A stretch of DNA of 64,000 nucleotides from Cyclina sinensis (taxonomy: Eukaryota; Mollusca; Bivalvia; Venerida; Veneridae): the NCBI GenBank assembly GCA_012932295.1, contig JAAONU010000001.1:40410780-40474779 (forward strand), written 5' to 3'. This document shows, piece by piece, positions 1 through 12,900 of this stretch (its first letter is position 1; each line of letters opens with the position of its first letter). The notes below the pieces were generated by a model. The model was not told the origin of the DNA. It made no database searches and was given only the letters and a program-made list of their open reading frames with translations. Both the position numbers and the translations under genes were made by a program.

Positions 1-576
1 ACCTCATTAGTTAGTTCAACCTCTGGTGTGGTTAATAATCTCAGTATAACAGCTCGGACTTTGTGTCCAGGCAAAGTTGTCACTGCCAGTTGTACAAAGA
101 CTATGTGTGATAACAGTAATTTAGATGAAAGAGGTTGTGTTGCAACAGTTCCATCCAATAAACCTTTAGAGAAAGTTTCATTTTGTTTAAGTGATGAAGT
201 GATTAATAGAAACAATACAACAGACTGTGAAGATTATAATAATGATGGTGATAAGAGTAATATTAATAAACATATCAGTGGAATTAAACCAGTCAGATCT
301 CATTCTCAGTCAGAAATTTATGATCAGAAGCAAAAGGATGTTGTGCTGGAAAATCCGGGTGTACGACATACCCGCTGTCACTCTCACAGTGAGCTGGGTA
401 CCAGTGAAGACCAGAGTGTACCAGACACTGACGACATATCTAATAATGGAACAGAGGTAAAGGGAGGGGCAGAGGATAATGTGAAAACTGGGAAGAAGAG
501 AAAGTTAGCAAGATGCCTGTCTGTGCCAGGCTGGTTTGGTAAAGGTCTTAATATAAAGAAAAGAAGAAGATATTGA
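1..576 (+). CDS. Last coding exon of an unrecognised gene (3' partial)
   Basis: The reading frame is open from the first base of the window to a TGA at 574-576, so the true start lies upstream; the in-frame GTG at 28 is not a start. The visible ~191 residues are hydrophilic, Ser/Asn/Asp-rich and probably disordered. Two similar short motifs occur, RSHSQSE and RCHSHSE, which look like basophilic-kinase phosphorylation sites. The C-terminus is strongly basic (KKRKLARCLSVPGWFGKGL followed by KKRRRY) and would serve as a nuclear localisation signal. I do not recognise the family. A nuclear or regulatory protein is an inference from composition only. The exon is real by length, codon pattern and its position before an AT-rich 3' UTR. 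Confidence 0.6.
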   Translation, partial: TSLVSSTSGVVNNLSITARTLCPGKVVTASCTKTMCDNSNLDERGCVATVPSNKPLEKVSFCLSDEVINRNNTTDCEDYNNDGDKSNINKHISGIKPVRSHSQSEIYDQKQKDVVLENPGVRHTRCHSHSELGTSEDQSVPDTDDISNNGTEVKGGAEDNVKTGKKRKLARCLSVPGWFGKGLNIKKRRRY

Positions 577-1423
577 CTGTATACAGATAACAATAAGGAG
601 TTAAAACAGATAAAGTTTAACCCTGAACATGCTGAAATTTTGTAATGGATTTGCCCAGCTTTGAATTTTGAACAGTCCATTCAAGTTTAAGGAATTTCAA
701 TATCAAAATACAAAATGGAGCAACCAACAGTATAGAGCCTGGTCAGACTGCACGGATGTGCAGGCTGGCCTGGCTCTATACTGGTGGCAAAGGCTAATCA
801 CTTTCGGTTCCAGCAGGTTAAGGATTAATGATTATTGTTTTCAAGATACAAGTTACCATACTTTTTTGTTGAGAACTAGCATGCATTTTTAGAATTCGAA
901 CTTGAAATTGTTTTATTTAATCAGGTATAAGGTATTAAATGTATATGCAGGTATTGTGTAGGCTAGAGCTGAGGAAATACAAGTTGGCCATTTTTATGAT
1001 GATTTTTTCTGGAAAAAGAACTATAGGACCAGTAAAAAAATTTCCAGAAACAACTGAAAGATTTTACAGAAACATTTCTCTAATTATTGATAAGATGACA
1101 TAATTAAACAGACAGCATGTTGATGATATTAGTGCCACTGGTTGAATATGTAATAGTCCATTATAATTATGCAGTTTAAAGTAATAAGGGAAGCACCTTG
1201 TTTTTCAGATGTGGCCTAAACATAGCAGATAAGCCTATTTGAAGTGTTATAACTTGTTTGCGTCCACAATATAGATATGCAATGTTAAATTTTACCCAAA
1301 AAATGTTGTTTTTTGTACAACATGGTAAGTACATTTGTATAGTATACTTCATAATGATTTTGTTGTGTGTTGACAGACTTGAAAAAGCAACTTCCATTTT
1401 GTTCTAGGAAAAGTAACAATAAA
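577..1423 (+). other. Probable 3' UTR of the partial gene, ending at AATAAA
   Basis: The AT-rich sequence after the TGA lacks long frames. An AATAAA hexamer at 1418-1423 is the first good polyadenylation signal downstream of the stop. This is inferred from position only; no transcript evidence is available. Confidence 0.35.
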
Positions 1424-1629
1424 GATAACAGAACAGCGAACAGTTTTATTTTTCAAGTGTCTTTACAATTTTTATAAAATACAAAAATTCACTGCAGACA
1501 AACTTACTTATCTTTTCTAATTAGTTTACAAATAAGGACCTTGTGTTGAAATAATTGTCAAATGTTCACCAACAAAATACACATGAATAAGTCAAACCAA
1601 AGGGGTATATAATAGTCCCAGATTTTTTT

Positions 1630-2245
1630 CACATTAACTGAAATGCCTTTGTGTTGTCACATTGACTGAAACACCTGTGTGTTGTCACATTGACTGAAAC
1701 ACCTGTGTGTTGTCATATTGACTGAAACACCTGTGTGTTGTCATATTGACTGAAACACCTGTGTGTTGTCACATTGACTGAAACACCTGTGTGTTGTCAT
1801 ATTGACTGAAACACCTGTGTGTTGTCACATTGACTGAAACAACTGTGTGTTGTCATATTGACTGAAACACCTGTGTGTTGTCACATTGACTGTTACACCT
1901 GTGTGTTGTCATATTGACTGTAACACCTGTGTGTTGTCATATTGACTGTTACACCTGTGTGTTGTCATATTGACTGAAACACCTGTGTGTTGTCATATTG
2001 ACTGTAACACCTGTGTGTTGTCATATTGACTGTAACACCTGTGTGTTGTCATATTGACTGAAACACCTGTGTGTTGTCATACTGACTGAAACACCTGTGT
2101 GTTGTCATATTGACTGAAACACCTGTGTGTTGTCACATTGACTGAAACACCTGTGTGTTGTCACATTGACTGAAACACCTGTGTGTTGTCATATTGACTG
2201 AAACACCTGTGTTGTCATATTGACTGAAACAACTGTGTGTTACCT
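1630..2245. repeat. 28-bp minisatellite, about 22 units
   Basis: The unit is close to 'ttgactgaaacacctgtgtg' plus 'ttgtcata' and repeats head to tail with only a few substitutions per unit (cacatt/catatt, gaaac/gttac/gtaac). One unit near the right end is shortened. It lies in the intergenic stretch between the partial gene and the Hedgehog-like gene. The minus-strand frame across it is repeat-derived and not a gene. Confidence 0.95.
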
Positions 2246-3850
2246 TGTTATTTGCAGTTTTACAGTGCTTTTGATACATGTTTATTTGTTGTTTTTTTCT
2301 CTTTTGTGAAGTATTTTGTTTGTGAAAGTAAAATAACATCAGTATTATACATGTACACCACAGATCCTTAGCTGTGGTTAGAGCCTGCATTCAATAGTGA
2401 TGATAATGTTGGCAAAAGTAGATACTACTAAAAATGTCTTTTTGTTGTTTTTATTGTATTTATATTCAACAGGTTCAGAATGTTAAAATAGCTCTTTTAT
2501 TTTTTTTTCTAATATTTTTCTAAACATCAAGTTTAGGTATTTTACAGTTTTCAGGGCAGTTTTTTTTTCAATGATACATGCAGTTTTGAAGATTACTTAT
2601 ATATTGATCAGTGACATTATTTTCCCTTTCCATATTGATTCTACTGATAACACATAAACACAGAGATGTTACACATATTTGGTGAAATAAAAAAACAAAA
2701 ACAAACAAAAACAGAAAGAAATGTGAATATTGGTTGGCATTATCAAGATTTTTGGATTGTAGTAGGCCATTTGAATTTTGGAAATACTTGTTAAAAGCAT
2801 AGTAGAAACACATACATAAATCCTGATATTTTAGTGTTTTTTTGTTTTTTTAAATGAAACAGGATTTTTGTTGTTCCCAAAAATTAAAGAAAGACAGAAA
2901 TAGAGGTAACATTAAAATACCTTTGTGTTATAACTAATATAAACATTAAGAAAACTTACATGTGCATTTATAATAAAAAGAAGTTGATGCTTCTGTTAAC
3001 AATTTATGGCCCTTACAATTGTAAAAGTAAACAAAGAAGTACAGTTTTATTTTCAATTTCGAACCAGTTCATGTATATAATAGAAAAGGAATACATGGTA
3101 ATGTTTGTGATTAAAATGTTGTTAACAGAGTTAAGGGTCATGCTGTGGATAAAGTTTGCTTAATCCAGAGTTTTAATTTAAGCCTAGTGCTGTTTTTGAG
3201 CAGTCTTTCCCCGTAATTTTCTTAGTGTGTGACAAATATTACCCTGCATAGCAAATACTTATTCATATTTTTATGAACTTTATTATGCAATGGTGGAAGA
3301 TATATTTTTTATTGTAATATTAATAAATGCAAATGAAACATGTTCCTAGCACAGTGAAAAGGGCTTCTCAGTTTTTTAACTGCTGATTTAGTCATTGTTT
3401 TGATAATAATGTAGTAGTCGATTGCCCCATGTTTTTAACCTCCCCTGTTTAATTATGCGTGCATATATATGTTTTGATTTTTGTCTTTCATTTCGATTCC
3501 AAAATAAATGAAAGATGCATGTGATTGGTCCAGGTTTTTTTTTCTTTTTTTGGAAAGTTAGAATAGTTTCAGTGTTTGGATAAAACCATGTGTTGATGTC
3601 AATTTGTGTTGTTGTTAATTGGATTAAATAACAAATTATGCCATAAGTTAGATATGTTTGTTGTTATAGATCCTAGATGTAATGTACAACAAATTTTAAT
3701 AAGAAGTCGTGTCTGAAAGGTTTATATTTTTAGTAGATTCCTTTTTGGTAGCAGCAAAGTCTTCATCTATGACTGCTTCTTGAATTTTCTTGAAATAAAC
3801 AATTACATTTAAGAGAGAAAGGCTTTTTTCACCATGGGAAATATTTTTTT
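2246..3850. other. Intergenic, no gene seen
   Basis: AT-rich single-copy sequence with homopolymer runs. No exon with credible coding sequence or splice sites was found on either strand. Confidence 0.6.
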
Positions 3851-4640
3851 GCCCCCAGCATCTAGTGATTGAACCTTCCGTCCGTATATCTGCACGTCTG
3901 TCCGGTTAACCTGTTTTGGCAAGTTGTTGGATATTTCTCAGTTTCTACAAAGAGCAGTGGCATGAAAGTTTACACACTTAACAGTGCACAGGTCATGATC
4001 CAGACAAGTTACATAACTTCTACATGGCTACCTTATTTCTTGGGTAATCTGCCCATTTTGTACTTAAAGAAATGGTTAACCTGTTTCGGCAAGTTGTTGG
4101 ATATTTCTCAATTTTTTCAAATAGCAGTGGCATGAAAGTTTACACACTTACTTAACAGTGCACAGGTCATGACCCTGAAAAGTTACATAACTGTGGCTAC
4201 CTTATTTCTTGGATTAACTCCCCATTTAGTACTTAGAGAAATGGTTAACCTGTTTTGGCAAGTTGGATATATCTCAATTTCTACAAATAGCTTTGGCATG
4301 AAAGTTTACCTACTTATTTAACAGTGCAAAGGTCATGACTGTGACAAGTAACATAACTATGGCTACCTTTTAATGCCCCTGGCATCTAGTGATTGGACCA
4401 TCCAATCGTACATCAGCACGTCCATCCGGTTAACCTGTTTCGGCAAGTTGGACATTTCTCCATTTCTACAAATAGCAGTGGCATGAAAGTTTACATACTT
4501 ACTTAATAGTGCACAGGTCATGACCCTGACAAGTTATATAACTGTGGCTACCTTATTTCTTGGAAACTCTCCCCTTTTGTATTTATTAGCAGTGGCCTGA
4601 TACTTAACAGTACAAAGGTCATGACTCTGTCAAGATGAAA
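3851..4640. repeat. Tandem array of ~170-bp units (bivalve interspersed repeat)
   Basis: 'ggttaacctgtt' followed by 'ggcaagttg' occurs at about 3904, 4074, 4241 and 4427, and each copy is followed by 'tggcatgaaagttta' and 'aggtcatga'. The period is therefore 167-186 bp. The leader 'catctagtgattg' occurs at about 3859 and again at 4382, so two element starts seem to be present. The organisation matches mobile elements with a tandem-repeat core known from bivalves; the class is inferred. Confidence 0.75.
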
Positions 4641-4696
4641 CATTCAGCTAGTTGGATTTTTGTTAACTTAAAGTACAAAGTTGTGGCCTTGAAAAG

Positions 4697-4832
4697 TTAG
4701 ATAATGAGGGACATTCCTGATAACAAATTATCTCCCTTACTCAGATAAAATCAAAGGTAGACCAAATTGCACATTTAACTTTCATTTGGAATCCTCTAAC
4801 TTTATCCTTGTTTCTCTTTGTGATAGTCGACT
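4697..4832 (+). repeat. Dispersed ~130-bp repeat, copy A
   Basis: The stretch from 'aatgagggacattcctgata' to 'tttctctttgtgatagtc' reappears in reverse complement at 35341-35468 with a few substitutions and small gaps. It is therefore an interspersed element fragment rather than unique intergenic DNA. Confidence 0.7.
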
Positions 4833-6716
4833 TCTAGTTGTGGAAGTTGTCAGTATATATTAAATAAAAAGTTAAAGTTAATCCACTAATGTCTCCCATT
4901 GTTGCAACTTTTTTTTTTAATAATCTGCTCTTTTTATGTTAGATTCTTTTCATGTACATGTTCTGGCACCAGAAAGTTATTTCCATACTAACTTGTGATT
5001 TCAGTTGCTGTTTTACCACTGTGCTGACATTTTAAATTTGTATCATGACAAACTATGCTACCGGGAGCATATGTGTTTTCTGAACACAGTGTCTTGTTTT
5101 CTTTTTCTTTTTTTAAACGTACTTTTGCGACACAACAGGTTCATTATCATTATCTAATTCAAGTATTTATAATGTCAATTTTACTAACCATTTTTCCTTG
5201 GGGAAATTTTGTTACAAATAAGTGCAGTGCACTGAAAATAAAACTACACGTTTGTGTTTCTAAATTTTGTAGTAATTTTTGTATTATTTTCTTACCACAT
5301 GTATGCATAGAGTCCATGTGAGAAATAAAACTAACAAAACAGAAGAAATAAATGTTTGGCTGTGATGTTTTCCTACTGTTTGGGAACAGACAAAACCACA
5401 TGTTCTAGCTATACTGTTGATTACGGTTTATCGTTGTGTTTCCATTAATGTCTATTGCTATGAAATAATTTATCCAGCCCTCGCTGAGTTTGTCAGGATG
5501 TCGAAATTAATTCAAAAGAGCAGCTCTAGGTCTAGCTTTGCCAGTCACATTTTACAGTTCAAATACTTGTTTTTTTTAACTTCATTCCAATACAGTAAAA
5601 GTTGATTGCAACCATATTGCCTCTTTAGTTGACAATGCTGTACTTTCAAAAAAGTAAAATGATACTTACCCTGACGATACGTTTGAAATACTTCAGACTG
5701 GGCTTCAGTAATTTTTAAGGACCTTCCAACCAAGAAACTGTCTTTTTATATTCTTTAAATCGGACAAACCTTACAACAAAAATCACCTTGTCCGCAAAAC
5801 AAAGAGGAGGGAATAATATAAGTTGCAAGAACTTGCTTCACAATCGATGTAAAATAAAGTAGTTCGAAACTTAACAAAAGGGTAAAGGGTCAATGTAAGC
5901 AAACCACATTGGCCCCGAAAACTCCTCAAGTTCATTATCCCAAGTCATAAAGACATTGTTTATATTTAATATAGACTGAAACAAGCCGAATCATTCACGA
6001 TAATGGTTCTTGTTATGTTTTCAAGTACTGATACAGTGGCCGTTCAAAAGTTAAGCAAAAATTTCTCGTAATTGAAAAGCTATTGACATCATGACCCTGT
6101 TATTAAGCTATAAATTTATGTGCCTCAATTGATATTGAAAACGAACGACTTGTTATTTATTGGGGTATATATTTACTATAAAATTTACTGCAGAGACTAC
6201 TGAGCACCTCTGATAAGTGGGTGAACACAGTGCAATACTGAAATAAACTTTAAAAAACCTTTGGCCCTTTTTAAAAGCATACTTGAGTGTTTAATATGAT
6301 AAAAAATACTTAGTCTAACATCTAAGCCTCAGTCTACTTAATGTTTATGTTCTGCACACGTAGTTAAAAGGAAGCATTCGTGCCAAGAGTAAGGCAGATT
6401 GAAGAAGCCAGGTTTCTTCTAGTGTACCGTAGATTTCGAACCAGCGAGTATGTACTTGTATCAGAAGATCGTTGTACCCCATTAATCATCGTATGCCAAC
6501 TACAAACTGCCTTTTGAATAAAACCTATAACTGACAGTGGCTCTCTCTGAAAACGTCTGTAATACAAGTTTTTTTTCTGAATGCCAGATGTGAATATACA
6601 AAGGCATTAGTTTATCTTGTTCTTTAAGAATTTCCTCATATTAAGTAAATAATGTAAACTCTTGACAAACATTTCAACGTTTACTCTAATGGGTCCTGTC
6701 TATCACAAGCAGGAAG
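4833..6716. other. Intergenic region upstream of the Hedgehog-like gene
   Basis: No convincing exon, RNA gene or repeat was seen. Short frames on both strands lack coding character. Confidence 0.5.
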
Positions 6717-6726
6717 TATATATAAG
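6717..6726 (+). promoter_or_regulatory. Candidate TATA box of the Hedgehog-like gene
   Basis: TATATATAAG lies 128 bp before the start codon at 6854, so a start site near 6750 would give a ~100 nt leader. Such AT-rich strings are common here, so this is a positional inference. Confidence 0.3.
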
Positions 6727-6853
6727 TTTTACAAATCAATACAAATTTAAAGTATTATCGACAGGCCTCGTAAACATATGCTTTTGAATTCATTCCAAAG
6801 TTTTGAATACTTGTAAATATGCAGATCTTAAATCTTAGATAATTTTGAGAAAG

Positions 6854-6914
6854 ATGGTCGTCAGTGTTGTAGTTTTCATATTTTGCGGATTTTTGTCAGC
6901 AGTTTCGTCAGAGA
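6854..6914 (+). CDS. Exon 1 of the Hedgehog-like gene: signal peptide
   Basis: The start codon has a good context (aagATGg). The exon encodes MVVSVVVFIFCGFLSAVSSE, a classic short signal peptide with predicted cleavage after AVSS. It ends at a GTAAGT donor in phase 1 and joins the CG of exon 2. It is too short to stand out as a long frame. Confidence 0.75.
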
Positions 6915-9900
6915 GTAAGTCTTGATATTTTACACTTTAGGTTACTTTTTTTCAGTTTTTCATTAAATATAGATGTGATTAGACATAAATATATGTTATG
7001 TTATCAGTTAAGTGCATAATTGTCAATTAAAATCACATAAAATAAAATAATAAAGTAATTTCTGATAAACTGGCAGGGGGTCAACTTTTTAGTTATGACA
7101 GAATACAATACAAGTGAAGATACGAAATGGTTTATTCGTAATATAAGGCCATCGGTCCAAAATATAATAGTAAACATGACAATTCTAATCAGATATATCG
7201 AAACTGTTTTAGTACAGTACGCCACACAAAACTTATTTGATGATAAAAAAAAAACAAAAAAAGTGTTCAAATTCTCAGAACAAAGTAAAAGGAGCGCACT
7301 TTATAAGATGTTCTTTTTTAATCAGATCATAGTGAACGGGTACTTTTAATGTCAATTATCAAGGGTTGAAAGGAACTATATGTTAGAAATGTAGGGTTTC
7401 CGTTTTCGCTTCTCATTTTCAATACGTCAACCGGTTGAAACATTCTTTTTTTACAGTTTTTAATTTAAGAAAGTTTTGCCCGTCACCTCGCCTGATATCG
7501 CGCTTGGCTACCTTTTCTGAACTAGAAATTTCCAAGTAAGACATTAGATGGGTTGACCGTTCCCTACAGTAATTTGAAAAATTATTCGAATGAAAAAAAA
7601 AATCATTAACAGAGTATCAGCCCATTGAGACAGTCTTACAATATTGTCTAGTATTTCATGCTGATAATTTTTTTGATGAAATCTCTTGAGAAACACTTTT
7701 ACAAAATAAAGTAATGAAGTATTTACAGATGAATACACGAGATAGTTTACAAATAGTTGACAGAAAGAATAAACAACAATTTCGTTTGTATGGTTGGCAG
7801 AGTTTATTTATTACTTGTGACAAAACAGTCTTGTTCTTTGCAACATTTGTAATTGTAATTGCTTAAAATAGCAATAAATTTTCAGTTTAAACAACCTTGC
7901 TATTATTTGCGTAACTCGAGACAGGTATTAAAATGTGGACCATAGAATGTGTAATAAGGTTTTGCGATGATGTAATTATCCTTTCCGGACTTATTTTTCA
8001 GCGTATGAATTTCCATCTGGTGAAAAGTTTACGCTCGTAGATGAGAGTTCTCTGCCGGATGCTAGTTTGTATGCTGACGTGAAGAATACAGGTATGAAAT
8101 GAACGATCAAATATGCTGTACTGTGCATTTTTGTATCTTATGGTAGAACATGAATTTTAAGTATGCAATATATTTGCAGTTTTAGCAGTATCCTCGGTAG
8201 AATGTTGGTTTTGTCTTTGCACGGTTCCGTTTGCACACGATCTACCTTCCTTTTGTTTTCATAAATATTGAACTACCTTTTGTATTTTTAAGCGTTGAAT
8301 AGAGTATACCTTTAAACTTTTGGCATCCCTAACATCTTTATGGTTTGGGGTATAAACACAAGCAAGTACGTTCCTCTTAATCAATGTTTTCTTTTATATA
8401 TGTATTAATTTTAATTTTTTTTTATACGAAGTGCCGACACTAGATAGATATTCTATTTTATGTATTTATCAGTTGTGAAATAAAATGCTCTGATTTGCAT
8501 GTTGCTACAACTGAAAACCTGAGCCTATCCATTGAAAACAGTTTATGGGAAAAAGAAAAACGTCTGTTGAAACCAAAGATTCAAAGAAATGCTACTGACT
8601 GCGGACGTTATGACCAGGTTTAAGGCTAACGTCGCCATGATAGGACTATTAACATACCTTGTGACAGGTGCGTCATAAAATGATATACATCAGAACGCGG
8701 ACACTCCTAGCAAACATTTGATAAATACACAGATAAGATCAGTAAAGTCTGAACGACCAGTCCGTGGAAAACGATCGCAGATAAACGATCGACCATGATG
8801 TCTCCGGGCTAACACGAATCATAATGCCGCTGCAGTGCACAGTGGCAAATGGGCACTTATTAATACTGTTTCTAACTTAGCAAGCTTAACAGAAGAGTGT
8901 AAAATATATCTACGTCATTTTGTATGAGGATAAATGCAAATGTGCCGTTGTCAGCGATCCATATTAGTTAACTTCAGTAGACTCTATACCTGTTCAGATG
9001 AAGCAAGTTCAGAGACATGTGATCCTGAAGCCTGAAAATATTATTTATGTAACTAATGTTCTACTTTCTTTTATTTTAGAAAAAAAAAACAAAGAAATAT
9101 TTCATACATTCTTTAGACTAATTTTCAGGAAACATGAGTGCAACCGAATGTTTTAAAGACCTGAAATTAAAGCAACCTTTGTGTAGTTTCAAATTATTTT
9201 TTAACTTTTGTGTAGTTTCAAATTATTTTCTGCTAAATACTTTGGGGACGACCCTTTGAATTTCGGGACTCAACTGGCACAAAATCATGTAATTCACGTC
9301 TCTACAAAATGAGCTTGTTTTCCAGAATGAACTTGGCATTGTCTAGGGCATGTTCGATAATGGCCAACCCTTGTTGGTGTCTGACAGAATTGTAATAGTT
9401 TTGAAGATTTCTTTTTGTATTCTCATTCATAACGATTAGACAAAATAAACATTAACTGTATACATTTTCAAAAATAAATGCATAAAATCTGGCCTGAAAT
9501 ATTATGAACACCTTTTGTCATGGGTGTAGACTAGTAAACACTATCATACCGGTTTCGGATTGTATACAAGCAAATAACAACAAAAAAATAGTTCTAATAA
9601 AGAAGAGTTGAATAAATTCATGCCGTAACAAATTTCACCCGAATTCATATACCAACATACTCGAGTAATACAGTGGCTCTGAAGACTGAACGAACAAAAG
9701 CTTTGTTTTTACCGATCTCACATAAGACTTCTTGCTCACTCATAAGTCGTTCCCATGTGGCTTAAATTCAAATTGCAGTCTTTATGGTACTAAATTGCAA
9801 TAATTTCTTCATTGCAGGCACTCAACATTTTTGCATAGAAGTGTTTTTGCCAACCCCCACCCCATAAATAATGATGCTGGCTTTATTTTGTCGACACATT

Positions 9901-12900
9901 TGCTAATCAGAGCTAGCTATGTAAAGGCGCTTTCTCGTGGCACAAAGTTTTAGAAATGTAGAGCACGCTTCTTTTATATATTAAAAACCCGTATCTTCCT
10001 TCACTATAAGAGAAACATGTGTAACTCTGGTATCTAGTAAACATTATACGTTTTATTATATTTTGGAGAAATATCACATAGCACAGCTGTCTCGAACACA
10101 ACGTGTTGATGATATTCAGTACACCTAGCACAGCTGTCTCGAACACAACGTGTTGGTATTCAGTACACATAGGACAGCTGTCTCGAACACAACGTGTTGA
10201 TATTCAGTACACATAACACAGCTGTCTCGAACACAACATGTTGATATTCAGTACACAACACATGACTGACGGTTTGCTAGCTGTAAGAATGTCAGTTACT
10301 TAGAAGTCACTTTATGCAGTCATCCTCTTGGTACTGATTTTATTCTTCAACTCGATCCGGTTAGGTACAGGTCAAATGCCCTTGATTTTAGACCTCTGTC
10401 AACCAGCGGATGAGTGCGGACTATTTATATTAAATTCATACGCCGCTTGTTACAAAGTGTTCGCTGTTCTCTCAGTAGAATTTGTCATTTTTAAATAGCT
10501 TTCTAACTAAGTCGCGCTATCACGTGAACTTTAAGAATACAGTAATATGTCCCAGAAATGTCATCTAATAGGATCTACGTTAAACAATGTTAAAATGTTT
10601 ACAACGTGGTTTAAATTTGTATTGCACTTGTCACATTTATACCCAAACAAGTAAGTTCAAGTATTTACCCCTTTATAACAATAAGTTAACAATTAAACTT
10701 AATCTTAGGACAGTGCTAGAAAACATTCATACTAAATTCGAGTTTTCAGCTATATTCCATACCCTTCCCAGCTTCTCTGTAACTAGGAGAGTTTTGCCCC
10801 TTGTTAAGGCGCTGTCGCCCGCGGCTTGTCTCCCTTTTACAATGATTTGTAATGATTTTTTAATTTGTAAACAGCCAATTGTTTCTTATTTTGAAGAATC
10901 CTAAAATTTTATTACGTCGATAACTAATCTAATTTTCTAGTCTATGAATATGATACAATGGACCATTTGTCTTCTGCTGAAATGGCCCATATAAAAAGCA
11001 GGCAAAGAGTATATAACCTGATCATATTGCACTATTTTGTTTTCCTGACATTTCTTGTTTGTCGAATGCCCGTCCAAGTCGCAGAGCCGTACTGGGCTTT
11101 CCTTATCATTTGGGTGAACGGAATCTCGCCAACGTGCATCAACTGACAGTCGTCTCGCGAGATTTCGAAACTATCCGTCCACCTTCCCTTTTCTATTTTT
11201 ACTGAATGTATTTGTTGCGAGACAGTGTGACAGAAGTTTTCAACATAATGTCGAATTTCTTTAAAATTAGCTACTTCCTCCATAAAACCTTTACCCTCTG
11301 CCTCAATTTGTTTGAACAGTCTATCCTTGAAGAATTCATACAGCATATAGTCAAACACAGAAACATTTCTGTGTAAGGCTCTATGTTCCTCCTTCAACAC
11401 ATACCTGTCCTCTTTTGCAGAACTACGTACATTTTTCAATGCATAAATAATGTCTTTGAGAGACCAGTTAAGTTTTCTTTTCATCAAGACAAGAGATTCA
11501 TCGTAGTTTTCGGCAAGCAAAACAACAACGAATTGCTTGTCTAATACTTCTTCAACATATTCGTCAAATGCGGCGAAATCTCGGTTCAAGATAATACTCG
11601 GATCCACGCCGTACTCAAATGCTAGACGGTTATTTGTGAAGGAGTATCTTATATTTTTTGGCTCATATTTTGAAGGACTTTTTAAGAAAGTACCTACTGG
11701 GTCATTAGGGTCTATTGCCGCTTGTACAAATGCTATACACCTAGGGTTAAAGTAATTTAAGACTGACTTAAAATGACTGAAAGGTTCTCGAATTGTTCCC
11801 ACCATGACGGAATCCGGAGGTAAAACAGTGGACCATTCTTTTTGTCCATAGACCACGTGGTTACACAAAATATCAAAGGTTTTCCCGGGAGGTGGAGGTA
11901 GAGTGTTGTATTTAGTGATTGATTCGTTCGTGCTGATAATGTTTGGGTAGCCAAATTTGTTGTACTCGGGTGGAAGAACAAATGTAAGATGATTTCGCCA
12001 TCCAAAACGCAAGAATATTGCCTGTGTAGTGGTGCTGGCTGCTTTGTGGACTTTCAAAAACCCAATATGTGTCAAAGGTTCGGGTCTGGATTCAGCTGTA
12101 GCTACTGTGATATTCTTTTTACTTGTTGATGTCTCACTGTCCACATATGTTTGCTGGACTCTAGCATTGGCCGGCGACGATGAAGACAGAATCTGCATTC
12201 TAACGTTCTGCCGTATTGCTAACTCATGTAAAGATACCATCATGACCAACAATATTCCGACCACGATCACCCTGAAAATAGAAATTCTACCTTTTGAAAT
12301 GATCGTATCATTTCGACTTCACCTATACCTCGAAGGAACGATGAACGAACATTTTCAGTTTTAATTTCATTTTAAAATGAACGAATGAACAAATGAATCA
12401 TTGAACAGATGCAAGAACGAACGGACGAACAAACTGATAAAAGCAACCGTTGAATGGAATTGATACATTATGTTTGCCGACCAGTCTAGCTCAGTTAGTA
12501 GAGCATCGGATTGTCAATACAAGGGATATTCGGTTCAAACCCGACCAGGGCCTGCTAAATTTCTACGTAATAATGCGTCTAGCGGTCTCTGGTCCCTCGC
12601 TTCAGATTCCAGTAAGGAAGCAGTCAGTCGCTTGCTGGTTAGTAAACTTGTGTGATACCAAGGAACACTTATTAGATGGACTGATGTACGAGATATGAAC
12701 AAAAAGGACGTTAAATCCCAATGAAAACATAAGCATAATGTTTGATCTTATTTCTGTTAAGTTGATTACAATGATCAATTGCTTACGTCATCTTTTCTTT
12801 AAACATTTGTCTGGAAGCAACAATGGTCCGTATAATTTTATCAATAACGATATCAGTTTTGTAAAGCTTCTCTTGAAACTGACGTTTTACATTAATTTTA

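Noticed and set aside
1630..2245. CRISPR-like array
   Set aside because: Units are contiguous with no unique spacers, in a eukaryotic context; it is a minisatellite.
2133..2390. 85-codon minus-strand frame with NMTTHRCFSQ repeats
   Set aside because: Produced by the 28-bp minisatellite.
12470..12698. Possible tRNA gene at the A/B boxes
   Set aside because: The acceptor stem does not close and the sequence continues into a shared SINE body.
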